This document shows positions 25,318 through 33,829 of a DNA stretch of 64,000 nucleotides, in pieces. The stretch comes from Halomonas rhizosphaerae (lineage in GTDB: Bacteria > Pseudomonadota > Gammaproteobacteria > Pseudomonadales > Halomonadaceae), in contig NZ_JASCQP010000038.1 in NCBI RefSeq assembly GCF_030010555.1, positions 1 to 64,000 on the forward strand, in the 5' to 3' direction. Position numbers and translations under genes: made by a program. The notes below the pieces were generated by a model that was given only the letters and a program-made list of their open reading frames with translations, did no database searches and had not been told where the DNA came from. Position 1 is the stretch's first letter, and each line of letters opens with the position of its first letter.

Positions 25318-26184
25318 ATGAGCCGCAGTGCCGACACCTGGATCCTGACCGCCCAGTGCCCCAGCCGGCTGGGTACCGTGGATGTGGTTACCCGCTTCCT
25401 CAAGGAGAGCCGCTGCTACATCACCGAGCAGCACTCCTTCGACGATCGCCTGGCCGAGCGCTTCTTCATCCGTACCGAGTTCCGGCCCCAGGACCATGAC
25501 CTCGATGCCGAGGCGTTCCGCTCGGCCTTCGCTTCTCGGGCCGCCGAGTACGGCATGGTCTTCGAGCTCTCCGCGCCGGGGGCGCGTATCCCGGTGGTGA
25601 TCATGGTCTCGAAGGCCGATCACTGCCTGAATGACCTGCTCTACCGCTACCGGACCGGCCAGCTGCCGATCGAGATCCGTGCGGTGGTCTCCAACCACCC
25701 GGACCTGGAGCCGCTGGCGGCCTGGCACGGCCTGCCCTACCACCATTTCCCGATCACCCCCGAGACCAAGCCCGAGCAGGAGGCGCAGGTCTCCCGGGTG
25801 ATCGAGGAGACCGGCGCCGAGCTGGTGATCCTGGCGCGCTACATGCAGGTGCTCTCGAGCGCAATGTGCGCGAAGCTCGCCGGCCGCGCGATCAACATCC
25901 ATCACTCCTTGCTGCCGGGGTTCAAGGGAGCGAAGCCCTATCATCAGGCCTACGAGAAGGGGGTGAAGCTGGTCGGCGCGACGGCCCACTACATCAACGA
26001 CGACCTGGACGAGGGGCCGATCATCACCCAGGCGGTGGAGCCGGTCAGCCACGCCGACTATCCGGAGGACCTGGTGGCCAAGGGGCGGGACATCGAGTGC
26101 CTGGCACTGGCGAGGGCCGTGACCCTGCATGTGGAACGGCGCGTCTTCCTGCACGCAAGACGCACCGTGATCTTCGAGCGATAG
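25318..26184 (+). CDS. purU: Formyltetrahydrofolate deformylase
   Basis: Hydrolyses 10-formyl-THF to formate and THF, 288 residues. An N-terminal ACT domain (about 5-85) precedes a formyltransferase-fold domain with the catalytic Asn-His-Asp set (INIHHSLLPGFKGAKPYHQA near 200 and DEGPIITQ near 230). As the last gene after soxBDAG it regenerates THF from the methylene/formyl-THF made by sarcosine oxidase, and its formate product can be burned by the Fds complex. Confidence 0.95.
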   Translation: MSRSADTWILTAQCPSRLGTVDVVTRFLKESRCYITEQHSFDDRLAERFFIRTEFRPQDHDLDAEAFRSAFASRAAEYGMVFELSAPGARIPVVIMVSKADHCLNDLLYRYRTGQLPIEIRAVVSNHPDLEPLAAWHGLPYHHFPITPETKPEQEAQVSRVIEETGAELVILARYMQVLSSAMCAKLAGRAINIHHSLLPGFKGAKPYHQAYEKGVKLVGATAHYINDDLDEGPIITQAVEPVSHADYPEDLVAKGRDIECLALARAVTLHVERRVFLHARRTVIFER

Positions 26185-26220
26185 CCGTTCTCGCGACCCA
26201 GCGGCCGACCGTGGCGACAC

Positions 26221-26248
26221 GGCCGGCGCCCCAGGCACCGGCCCTTTT
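26221..26248 (+). terminator. Rho-independent terminator after purU
   Basis: GGCCGGCGCC (26221-26230) pairs with GGCACCGGCC (26234-26243) with one mismatch, followed by CTTTT. It ends the glyA-sox-purU operon just before the convergent monooxygenase gene. Confidence 0.7.
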
Positions 26249-26257
26249 CGGGAGTGG

Positions 26258-28066
26258 TCAGGCCAGGTGGTGGACCTCCTGCAGGCCGTAGACCGGTGTC
26301 GGGATGCCCTCCTGGCGCGCCTTGAGCTGCAGGGCCAGATACCGGGAGTAGTGACGCGACTGGTGGAGGTTGCCGCCGTGGAACCACAGCGCCTCCTGCT
26401 GGGTGGGCTTCCACATGTTGCGCAGCTCGCCTTCCCACGGCCCCGGATCCTTCGGGGTATCGGAGCCCAGGCCCCAGCACTTGCCGACCTTGTCCGCCAC
26501 CTCCTGGGAGATGATGCGCGCCGCCCAGCCGTTCATGGAGCCGTAGCCGGTGGCGTAGACGATGAGGTCCGCGGGTAGCTCGGAGCCGTCGGTGAGGGTC
26601 ACCGAGCGCGGGTTGATGCACTCGATGCCGACGCCACTGCGCAGCTTGATCTCGCCGTTGGCGACCAGGTCGCAGGCGCCCACGTCGATGTAGTAGCCCG
26701 AGCCCCGCCGCAGGTACTTGAGGAAGAGGCCGGAATCGTCGGAACCGAAGTCCAGCAGGAAGCCGGCCTCCTCCAGCCGCTGGTAGAACTCGGCGTCCCG
26801 CTTGCGGATCTCGTCGAAGGCCGGCTTCTGGACGTCGGGCAGCACCTTGTAGGGAATCGAGGCGAAGATCAGGTCGGCCTTGTCGTGGGTGATGCCGCTG
26901 CGCACCGCCTCCTCGGAGTAGAGCGGGCCGAGCACCACGTCCATCAGCGAGTCGGACTTGACGATGTGGGTCGAGGAGCGCTGCAGCATGGTGACGTCGG
27001 CGTCGTTCTCCCAGAGCGCGGCACAGATGTCATGGGCGGAGTTGTTGGCACCCACCACGACCACCTTCTTGCCGCGATAGGCATCCGGCCCGGGGTGCTG
27101 GCTGGAGTGCTGCTGCTCGCCCTCGAAGCGCTCGGCGCCCGGGAAGTGGGGAATGTTGGGCACGCCCGACATGCCGGTGGCCAGCACCAGCTGTTGGGGG
27201 CGTAGCGTGACCCGCTCGCCGTCACGGTTGACCTCGACGATCCACTCGCCGGCGGCCTCGTCGTAGCGGGCGCCCTCGCATTCGGTGGAGCCCCAGTAGT
27301 TGAGCTCCATCACTTTCGTGTACATCTCCAGCCAGTCGCCCAGCTTGTCCTTGGGCGCGAAGACCGGCCAGTTCTCGGGGAAGGGGATGTAGGGCAGGTG
27401 GTCATACCAGACCGGGTCGTGCAGGCAGAGCGACTTGTAGCGGTTGCGCCAGGAGTCGCCGGGTCGCGGGTTCTTCTCCACCACGATGGTGGGGACGTCC
27501 AGCTGACGCAGGCGAGCGGCGAGCGCGATGCCGCCCTGGCCGCCGCCGATGATGACGCAGTAGGGCTGGCGCGTGTAGCCCAGCTCCTCCTGCTCGCGAT
27601 GGCGCGCCTCCAGCCAGGTCTCGCGTGACTTGCTGGCCCCATGTTGGGCCCCCTTGGGGCGGCGCTCCCGGCTGGGCTCGGGATGGTCCCTGAGCTCCTG
27701 CATGGTGGTCAGCAGCGTCCAGCACCGGCCGTCCTTCAGACGCAGCAGCCCCTTGCCGCTGGCCACCGCCGTCTCGAAGGTGATCCAGGCCTCGATCACC
27801 CCGTCGGCCTCGTCGGCCTCGTTGGCCTCGCCGTCCAGGCGCCAGTTCGTGGGGCGCGTTTCGTCCAGGGTGGCCTCCAGCATGGCCTGGATCTCCTCCT
27901 TGCCCTCCAGCGTCTTGAGGTTCCAGGTGAAGGTGACCAGGTCCCGCCAGTAGCACTCCTCGCCGAACAGGCCGACGACCTGTTGGAGGTCTCTCTCGTG
28001 CAGGGCGGCCTCGAACTGCTCCAGCCATTGGGTGACGTCTTGTGTCGGCGTGTGTGTTGTCATCAT
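26258..28066 (-). CDS. Flavin-containing monooxygenase-like protein with N-terminal SnoaL-like domain
   Basis: FAD/NADPH oxidoreductase of 602 residues. The N-terminal 130 residues look like a SnoaL/NTF2-type domain (MEELxxH-like helical start, YWRDLVTFTWNLKTLEG). The flavin motif VIIGGGQGGIALAARL lies near residue 172, an FMO-like FEGEQQHSSQH near 315, the NADPH motif VVVVGANNSAHDI near 330 and a late ATGYGSMNGW. The start is the first ATG of ATGATG behind GGAGAA; the frame is open 48 bases further upstream without a ribosome site. Divergent from a sigma-54 activator that probably induces it. The substrate (N-, S- or Baeyer-Villiger-type) is unknown. Confidence 0.88.
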   Translation of the reverse strand: MMTTHTPTQDVTQWLEQFEAALHERDLQQVVGLFGEECYWRDLVTFTWNLKTLEGKEEIQAMLEATLDETRPTNWRLDGEANEADEADGVIEAWITFETAVASGKGLLRLKDGRCWTLLTTMQELRDHPEPSRERRPKGAQHGASKSRETWLEARHREQEELGYTRQPYCVIIGGGQGGIALAARLRQLDVPTIVVEKNPRPGDSWRNRYKSLCLHDPVWYDHLPYIPFPENWPVFAPKDKLGDWLEMYTKVMELNYWGSTECEGARYDEAAGEWIVEVNRDGERVTLRPQQLVLATGMSGVPNIPHFPGAERFEGEQQHSSQHPGPDAYRGKKVVVVGANNSAHDICAALWENDADVTMLQRSSTHIVKSDSLMDVVLGPLYSEEAVRSGITHDKADLIFASIPYKVLPDVQKPAFDEIRKRDAEFYQRLEEAGFLLDFGSDDSGLFLKYLRRGSGYYIDVGACDLVANGEIKLRSGVGIECINPRSVTLTDGSELPADLIVYATGYGSMNGWAARIISQEVADKVGKCWGLGSDTPKDPGPWEGELRNMWKPTQQEALWFHGGNLHQSRHYSRYLALQLKARQEGIPTPVYGLQEVHHLA

Positions 28067-28148
28067 TGTTCTCCACTGTTCGTCATGGGGTATGCCCCCT
28101 GACAGAAGCAGCATTCATGCCAGGCGCGAGAAGCGATGGCGGCATGGC

Positions 28149-28164
28149 TTTCAATGCATTGAAA
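28149..28164. promoter_or_regulatory. Perfect 16-base palindrome in the monooxygenase leader
   Basis: TTTCAATGCATTGAAA is a perfect dyad in the region that would be the 5' leader of the monooxygenase mRNA. On the plus strand it is followed by an A-run, so it is not a terminator for either gene. A protein-binding site is the simplest reading. Confidence 0.4.
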
Positions 28165-28225
28165 AAAAAGGAAATCGAGTTCCCTGGGCAGGGCTTGCGC
28201 CCGTCGGGCATCGGTGTCCGGGGCC

Positions 28226-28241
28226 GGCGGATGGCGTGCCA
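28226..28241 (-). promoter_or_regulatory. Candidate sigma-54 promoter of the monooxygenase gene
   Basis: Read on the minus strand from 28241: TGGCACG-CCAT-CCGCC, against the consensus TGGCACG-N4-TTGCW. The -24 element is perfect and the invariant GC of the -12 element is at the right distance, but the TT is replaced by CC. The predicted start is about 12 bases downstream, leaving a leader of about 150 bases. It lies between the monooxygenase gene and a divergent sigma-54 activator, which is the expected arrangement. Confidence 0.55.
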
Positions 28242-28266
28242 CCTGTCATGCCCATGACGGCCAGGG

Positions 28267-28282
28267 CGTTACAGCTGTAACG
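28267..28282. promoter_or_regulatory. Perfect palindrome upstream of the sigma-54-like promoter (candidate activator site)
   Basis: CGTTACAGCTGTAACG is a perfect 16-base dyad centred about 58 bases upstream of the predicted monooxygenase transcription start. It is a candidate upstream activating site for the adjacent Fis-type activator. Only one clear copy is present in the 349-base gap (28067-28415). Confidence 0.5.
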
Positions 28283-28415
28283 TCCGACAAAGGGTGAAGG
28301 CATTGTCGATTGACTCTCCGCCGGGTCGGCATAGGCTGGGAGCTGGCCTGCCAGACAACAACAACGGTCCCGTCACCCCTTCCTGCCTGGCGAAGCGGGA
28401 CCCCGGGAGGCAGAC

Positions 28416-30371
28416 ATGAGCCTGCAAACCGAACAACGCCAGCATATCGATACCCTGATCCAGCTCAGCGAAGGCCGGGAGACGGGACTCGGTGCCTGCC
28501 GCGAGGTGATCCGTCGCTCCTGGGCACGCTGCGTCGATGAATATCGGCTCGATCCCAGCCGACCGCGCCCGGTGCGGGTGTTGACCCAGCAGGCCCTGCG
28601 CGACCACCAGGAGTCGGTGGATGACCTGCTGCACGTGGCCCGTGCCGGTGTCGACCAGCTCCATGCCCAGGTGGCCCGACTGGGCTATGTGCTGCTGCTC
28701 ACCGACCATCGCGGCATCACCGTGGAGTTCCGTGGCCAGCGCCACCGGGACCGAGCGCTGCGCAAGGCGGGCCTCTATCTCGGGGCCGACTGGGATGAGC
28801 GCTATGCGGGGACCTGTGCCGTCGGCACCTGCATCCACGACACCCGAGCCATCACCTGCCATCACGGCGAGCACTTCGACGCGACCCACATCAACCTGAC
28901 CTGCACGGCGGCGCCGATCACCGATCCGCAGGGCAACGTGATCGCCGTCCTCGACATCTCGGCCCTGGAGTCGCCGCGATCCCACGAGAGCCAGAATTTC
29001 GGCCTCTCGCTGGTGACGCTCTACGCGCGGATGATCGAGGATGCCTACTTCATGCACCGCTACCGGGACTGCCTGATCCTGCGCTATGACACAGCGCGCG
29101 AGTTCGTTCACCTCAACGGCCGGGGGCTGATCGCCATCGAGGAGGACGGCACCCTCATCGCCGCCAATGGCAGCGGGCGCGCCCTGATCGGGGAGCACCT
29201 TCACCGCTGGCCCCCCTGGTCCCCGGACCGCATGCCCTCGATCACCCAGCTGTTCGACGGCGAGATCAGCGACGTCCTGGGTATCCTCTCGGCCTGCGGC
29301 GACCAGATACGCGCCTTCCGCGCCCGCGCCAGTGATGCCACCTGCTTCGTCACCCTGATCGAGCCACGAGGACGGCGTGTCGCTGCGCGCGCCCTGCCGG
29401 CATCGCCGGCACCGGTGCCGGCACTCGACAGGCTCGCCTCGGACGACCCGGCCATGCATCGAGTGCTCAAGCTGGCGCGGCGCCTGCGCAACGAGGAGGT
29501 GAGCGTGCTGATCACCGGGGAGACCGGCACCGGCAAGGAGGTGCTGGCGCGGGCCCTGCATGACAGCGGCACGCGGGCGAGCGGTCCCTTCGTCGCGGTG
29601 AACTGTGCGGCCATCCCCGAGTCGCTGATCGAGAGCGAGCTCTTCGGCTACCTGCCGGGCGCCTTCACCGGCGGCCGACGCCACGGCATGCGCGGGCTGA
29701 TCCAGCAGGCCGACGGTGGCACCCTCTTCCTGGACGAGATCGGCGACATGCCGCTGCCCCTGCAGTCGCGGCTGTTGCGGGTGCTGGCGGAGCGCGAGGT
29801 GATGCCCCTTGGCGCCGAGACGCCGGTGAAGGTCGACATCCGGGTGATCACCGCCACCCACCGTGACATGAGCCGGATGATTGGCGACGGCCATTTCCGG
29901 GAAGACCTCTACTACCGGCTCAACGGCGCCCAGCTGCGCCTGCCGGCGCTGCGGGAGCGCGCCGACCGGCACTTCGTGATCCGCAGCGTCTACGAGGCGC
30001 TGGTCGCCGAGCGCGAGCAGGCCACCCGCCTGCGCGCCGATGCCATGAGTGCCCTGCTGGCCTATGGCTGGCCGGGCAACATCCGGCAGCTGAAGAATGC
30101 CCTGGGCTTTGCCCTGGCCACGGTCGAGGGGGACGAGATCACCGTCCATGACCTGCCGGAGGAGTGCCTGGTCGATGCGCCTCCGGCTACGCTCACGCTG
30201 GCTCAGCAAGGCGACGAGGCGGTAGACGACGACGGGCAGGTCCTCCACGAGCTGTTGCAGCAGGCCCGCTGGAACATCAGCCAGGTGGCCCGGCGGCTGG
30301 GCGTGTCGCGCCCCACCGTCTACCGGCGGATGCAGCGCCACGGCCTGGTGCCGCCGAACCGGAGAGGGTGA
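28416..30371 (+). CDS. Sigma-54-dependent transcriptional activator (AcoR-like)
   Basis: Enhancer-binding protein of 651 residues behind GGGAGG. An N-terminal helical/GAF sensory region (about 60-215, with HLTC-like CxxH content: TCAVGTCIHD, TCHHGEHFD) is followed by a second variable segment, the AAA+ domain (Walker A GETGTGKE near 368; Walker B LFLDEIGDMPL near 445) and a C-terminal Fis helix-turn-helix (WNISQVARRLGVSRPTVYRR). The sigma-54 contact loop reads GAFTGG (415-420) instead of GAFTGA. The domain layout is that of acetoin/diol-type activators. It probably activates the divergent monooxygenase in response to a small volatile or aromatic effector. Confidence 0.93.
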   Translation: MSLQTEQRQHIDTLIQLSEGRETGLGACREVIRRSWARCVDEYRLDPSRPRPVRVLTQQALRDHQESVDDLLHVARAGVDQLHAQVARLGYVLLLTDHRGITVEFRGQRHRDRALRKAGLYLGADWDERYAGTCAVGTCIHDTRAITCHHGEHFDATHINLTCTAAPITDPQGNVIAVLDISALESPRSHESQNFGLSLVTLYARMIEDAYFMHRYRDCLILRYDTAREFVHLNGRGLIAIEEDGTLIAANGSGRALIGEHLHRWPPWSPDRMPSITQLFDGEISDVLGILSACGDQIRAFRARASDATCFVTLIEPRGRRVAARALPASPAPVPALDRLASDDPAMHRVLKLARRLRNEEVSVLITGETGTGKEVLARALHDSGTRASGPFVAVNCAAIPESLIESELFGYLPGAFTGGRRHGMRGLIQQADGGTLFLDEIGDMPLPLQSRLLRVLAEREVMPLGAETPVKVDIRVITATHRDMSRMIGDGHFREDLYYRLNGAQLRLPALRERADRHFVIRSVYEALVAEREQATRLRADAMSALLAYGWPGNIRQLKNALGFALATVEGDEITVHDLPEECLVDAPPATLTLAQQGDEAVDDDGQVLHELLQQARWNISQVARRLGVSRPTVYRRMQRHGLVPPNRRG

Positions 30372-30408
30372 GGGCGTTCATGACCCGACCCGTCAGCGCA
30401 CAGGCGGA

Positions 30409-30433
30409 AGGCCGGGCGCGGGATTCCCGGCCT
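30409..30433. terminator. Terminator-like hairpin between convergent regulator genes
   Basis: AGGCCGGG (30409-30416) pairs with CCCGGCCT (30426-30433) in the short gap between the sigma-54 activator and the LacI gene, touching the LacI stop. There is no T-tract. Confidence 0.4.
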
Positions 30434-31464
30434 CAGGTGCTCTGGCCGAGCATGAGCGTGAAACCCACATCCTGCTGCGGTTGCGTCACCGGCTGGTGGT
30501 CCAGTCGTCTCAAGACCTGCTCTGCCGCCAATCGCCCCATGGCCTCGCGGGGTGACTGAATGGTGGTCAGGCGCGGCATGACGTACTGACCCAGCGGCAG
30601 CCCATTGAATCCTGCGATGGCGATATCCCCGGGGACCCGCAGGCCGAGACGCTGGGCATGCAGCAGGGCGCCGGATGCCAGGTCATCGTTGGCGAAGTGG
30701 ATGGCGTCGGCCCCGGGATAGTGCGCTTGAACTTGCTCCAGCCCTCTAGCCCCCTCTTCGAGACTGCCGAGCTGGTCGAGTTCGATCAGCAGGGGCTCGA
30801 TTCCGGAGGCCTGCAGCACTTCGCGATGCCCCGCATAACGCATGCCTGCGCGATAGTCATCCGAGAGTCTTGCGCCGACGTAGACCGGCTGGCGATAGCC
30901 GCGCCCCAGCAGATGCCTGGCCATGCAGCGGCCCGCTTCCTGATGGTCCAGGCCGACGTTGAGATCCATCGCGTCCCCGAGCTCCATCACCTCCATCACG
31001 GGGCGATCACACTCCTTCAGCAATCGACGGCACGCCGGGGTGTGCTTGAGTCCCGCCGTAACCAGCGCGGAGCAGGACCAGCCCAGGAACGTTCTGACCA
31101 GCTGCTGCTCGCGCTCGATGTCATAGTCGGTGTTACCCAGCAGGATCTGATAGCCAGCAGCCTCGAAGGTGGCCTGGAGCCCCTTGATGACCTCGATGAA
31201 GACGGTGTTGGCCAGCGACGGTACGATCACTGCGATGAAGCGGGATCGAGCCGATGCCAGGCTGCCTGCGATCAGGTTGGGTACGTATCCGAGGTGTTCC
31301 ATGGCCTCCAGGACACGTTGTCGCGTCGAGGCATTGACGCGTTCGGGGTCGTTGAGCACTCGTGAAGCCGTGATGGAAGAAACACCAGCCACTTCAGCTA
31401 CTTGGGCGAGGGTCGGTTGGTGGGAGCCCCGCCTCTGACGTGACTGTGTCTTGTTTTTAGACAT
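30433..31464 (-). CDS. LacI family transcriptional repressor of the acid-sugar operon
   Basis: Repressor of 343 residues, GntR (gluconate) like within the LacI family. The helix-turn-helix TLAQVAEVAGVSSITASRVL is near residues 18-37, the hinge LGYVPNLIAGSLAS follows, and the periplasmic-binding-protein-like effector core makes up the rest. The ATG at 31464 has AGAGAGGGTG upstream; a GTG at 31473 is possible. Two tandem operators at 31519-31548 lie between it and ltnD, so it should repress both directions. The effector is probably a tetronate (erythronate/threonate) or its keto derivative. Confidence 0.93.
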   Translation of the reverse strand: MSKNKTQSRQRRGSHQPTLAQVAEVAGVSSITASRVLNDPERVNASTRQRVLEAMEHLGYVPNLIAGSLASARSRFIAVIVPSLANTVFIEVIKGLQATFEAAGYQILLGNTDYDIEREQQLVRTFLGWSCSALVTAGLKHTPACRRLLKECDRPVMEVMELGDAMDLNVGLDHQEAGRCMARHLLGRGYRQPVYVGARLSDDYRAGMRYAGHREVLQASGIEPLLIELDQLGSLEEGARGLEQVQAHYPGADAIHFANDDLASGALLHAQRLGLRVPGDIAIAGFNGLPLGQYVMPRLTTIQSPREAMGRLAAEQVLRRLDHQPVTQPQQDVGFTLMLGQST

Positions 31465-31518
31465 TGGTCGCACCCTCTCTCTCGGCCCTTGCTGCCTGAT
31501 GATGGATCATCTACAACG

Positions 31519-31548
31519 ATGTTAGCGCTAACATGTTAGCGCTACCAG
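31519..31548. promoter_or_regulatory. Two tandem LacI/GntR-type operators
   Basis: ATGTTAGCGCTAACAT (31519-31534) is a perfect 16-base palindrome with the central CG of LacI-family operators. A second, one-sided copy, ATGTTAGCGCTACCA, follows at 31533, overlapping by two bases. The centres are 14 bases apart. They lie between the LacI gene and ltnD. Confidence 0.85.
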
Positions 31549-31583
31549 TCACGGGAATGGATCCGTCATCAGGAGGCCAGAAG

Positions 31584-32519
31584 GTGAGCGATGCAACCAC
31601 AGGGGCGCCCCGCGTCGGCGTCATCGGCCTGGGGGCCATGGGCATGGGCACGGCCACTGCGCTGCTCGAGAGCGGCCTGGAGGTCACGGGCTGCGATATC
31701 TCGGCCGGGGCTCGCGAGGCCTTCGAGGCGCGCGGCGGGGAGAGCGCCGAGACGCCGGCGGCACTGGCGGCCCGCAGTGACATCGTGCTGCTGGTGGTGG
31801 TCAATGCCGATCAGGTCGAGCAGGTGCTGTTCGGCCACCAGGGGGTCGTGGGTTCCCTACGCCGCGGTGGGCTGATCATGCAATGCGCCACGGTGGCCCC
31901 CAGCATCGCGCGTCGCCTGGGGGAGCGGCTCGCCGGCGAGGGACTCGAGATGCTCGATGCGCCGATCAGCGGTGGCGCCGCCAAGGCGCGCAGCGGCGAG
32001 CTGTCGGTGATGGCCTCGGGCGCCGAGAGTGCCTTCGCCATGGCGGCGCCCGTCCTCGATGCCATGGCCGCCACCGTCTACCGGCTGGGGGACACGCCCG
32101 GCGTGGGTTCGAGCATGAAGCTCGTCAACCAGCTGCTCGCCGGAGTGCACATCGCCACCGCCGCCGAGGCCATGGCACTGGGCATCCGCATGGGGCTCGA
32201 CCCGGATACCATCTACGAGGTGATTACCCACTCGGCGGGCAACTCCTGGATGTTCGAGAACCGGGTGCCGCATATCCTCAAGGGCGACTACACGCCGCTG
32301 TCTGCCGTCGACATCTTCGTCAAGGACCTCAATATCGTCCACGAGACCGGGCGTGAGCTGGCCCTGCCGACCCCGGTCGCCTCTTCGGCACTGCAGCAGT
32401 TCACCGCGGCCAAGGGGGCCGGCTTCGGCCGCGAGGACGACGCGGCCGTGATCAAGGTCTACGAGCGGCTGTCGGGCATCACGCTGCCCGAGGCCGCCAA
32501 CGACGCCGAAGGAGCCTGA
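31584..32519 (+). CDS. ltnD: L-threonate dehydrogenase (3-hydroxyisobutyrate dehydrogenase family)
   Basis: NAD-dependent beta-hydroxyacid dehydrogenase of 311 residues, converting L-threonate to 2-oxo-tetronate. Rossmann motif GVIGLGAMGMG near residue 12, substrate-site DAPISGGAAKA near 127, and catalytic Lys in GSSMKLVNQ near 176. The GTG at 31584 is chosen because AGGAGG lies at 31571-31576; ATG codons at 31533 and 31557 have no ribosome site, and the first is inside the operator. The downstream otnK, otnC and otnI genes fix the assignment to the acid-sugar pathway rather than valine degradation. Confidence 0.88.
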   Translation: MSDATTGAPRVGVIGLGAMGMGTATALLESGLEVTGCDISAGAREAFEARGGESAETPAALAARSDIVLLVVVNADQVEQVLFGHQGVVGSLRRGGLIMQCATVAPSIARRLGERLAGEGLEMLDAPISGGAAKARSGELSVMASGAESAFAMAAPVLDAMAATVYRLGDTPGVGSSMKLVNQLLAGVHIATAAEAMALGIRMGLDPDTIYEVITHSAGNSWMFENRVPHILKGDYTPLSAVDIFVKDLNIVHETGRELALPTPVASSALQQFTAAKGAGFGREDDAAVIKVYERLSGITLPEAANDAEGA

Positions 32520-32521
32520 CC

Positions 32522-33829
32522 ATGGCCATCGTGCTGGGTGCTATCGCCGACGACTTCACCGGGGCCACGGATCTCGCCAACAACCTGGTGCGCGCCGGAA
32601 TGCGCTGCGTGCAGGCCATCGGCGTGCCGGCCGCCGAGGCAGACATCGGCGATGTCGATGCGGTGGTGGTGGCGTTGAAGTCCCGCTCCTGCCCGGCAGG
32701 CGAGGCCGTGACGGAGTCCCTGGCAGCGCTGGAGTGGCTGCAGGCCCGGGGCACAAGACAGATATTCTTCAAGTACTGCTCCACCTTCGACTCCACGGAC
32801 GCCGGCAATATCGGGCCGGTGGCCGATGCCCTCCTGGAGCGGTTGGGGAGCGCCCAGACCGTGATGGTCCCCGCCTTCCCGGCCAATCACCGTACCGTCT
32901 ATCAGGGCCACCTCTTCGTCGGCGATCGCCTGCTCAACGAGAGCGGGATGGAGCACCATCCGCTCAACCCGATGACGGATGCCGACCTGGTGCGCTTCCT
33001 GAGCCGCCAGACCCCCCATGCGGTGGGCCTGGCGCCGCGGTCGGTGTTGGCCCGTGGCGCCGATGCCACGCGCGACCATCTTCGTGCCCTGTCGGAACAG
33101 GGCGTACGCCATGTGATCTGCGACACCCTCGACGAACGGGACCTCGAGGTGCTCGCCGAGGCACTGGTCGACTATCCCCTGGTGACCGGCGGGTCGGGGC
33201 TGGGACAGGCGCTGCCCGAGCAGTATCGCCGCCGGGGCTGGCTGGACGAGGTCTCCGAGCCGGGGCGACTGTCGCCGGCTGCCGGCAGTGCGCTGGTGCT
33301 GTCGGGCAGCTGCTCGCGTGCCACGCTCGGCCAGGTCGATCACTTCCTCGGGCGCCATCCTGGTGTCGCCCTGAACCCGCTGGCGCTGGCGGCGGGCGAG
33401 TCTCACCTGGCCGAGGCCCTGGCCTTCGCCCGCGAGCAGCTGGCCGACGGCGGCCCGGTGCTGGTCTATGCCTCCGCGGATCCCCAGCGCGTCAAGGAGG
33501 CCCAGGCGGCGCTCGGGGTCGAGCGTGCCGGTGAGCAGGTGGAGCAGGCCATGGGCCAGCTGGCGCGCACCCTGGTCGACGAAGGCGTCGGCCGCCTGGT
33601 GGTCGCCGGCGGCGAGACGTCCGGCGCGGTGGTCTCTGCGCTGGGCGTCCGTCAGCTTCGCATCGGTGGCCAGATCGACCCCGGGGTGCCCTGGACCCAG
33701 GCGCCCTGGCCCGGCCGAGAGGCACCGCTGTCGCTGGCGCTTAAGTCCGGCAACTTCGGCGCAGAGGATTTCTTTACCCGGGCCTTCACCGTGCTGGAGG
33801 AACTGACCGCAGGGGAGGGGAGCGCATGA
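32522..33829 (+). CDS. otnK: 3-oxo-tetronate 4-kinase
   Basis: Kinase of the former DUF1537 family, 435 residues, phosphorylating 3-oxo-tetronate. The N-terminal GAIADDFTGATDLANNL and FFKYCSTFDSTDAGNIGP motifs bind the sugar acid; the C-terminal VVAGGETSGAV and FGAEDFF motifs bind ATP. It starts two bases after ltnD and overlaps otnC (ATGA). Confidence 0.95.
   Translation: MAIVLGAIADDFTGATDLANNLVRAGMRCVQAIGVPAAEADIGDVDAVVVALKSRSCPAGEAVTESLAALEWLQARGTRQIFFKYCSTFDSTDAGNIGPVADALLERLGSAQTVMVPAFPANHRTVYQGHLFVGDRLLNESGMEHHPLNPMTDADLVRFLSRQTPHAVGLAPRSVLARGADATRDHLRALSEQGVRHVICDTLDERDLEVLAEALVDYPLVTGGSGLGQALPEQYRRRGWLDEVSEPGRLSPAAGSALVLSGSCSRATLGQVDHFLGRHPGVALNPLALAAGESHLAEALAFAREQLADGGPVLVYASADPQRVKEAQAALGVERAGEQVEQAMGQLARTLVDEGVGRLVVAGGETSGAVVSALGVRQLRIGGQIDPGVPWTQAPWPGREAPLSLALKSGNFGAEDFFTRAFTVLEELTAGEGSA

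Noticed and set aside
28149..28172. Palindrome followed by an A-run as a terminator
   Set aside because: The run is A on the plus strand and the palindrome lies inside a divergent promoter region, so no transcript would end here.
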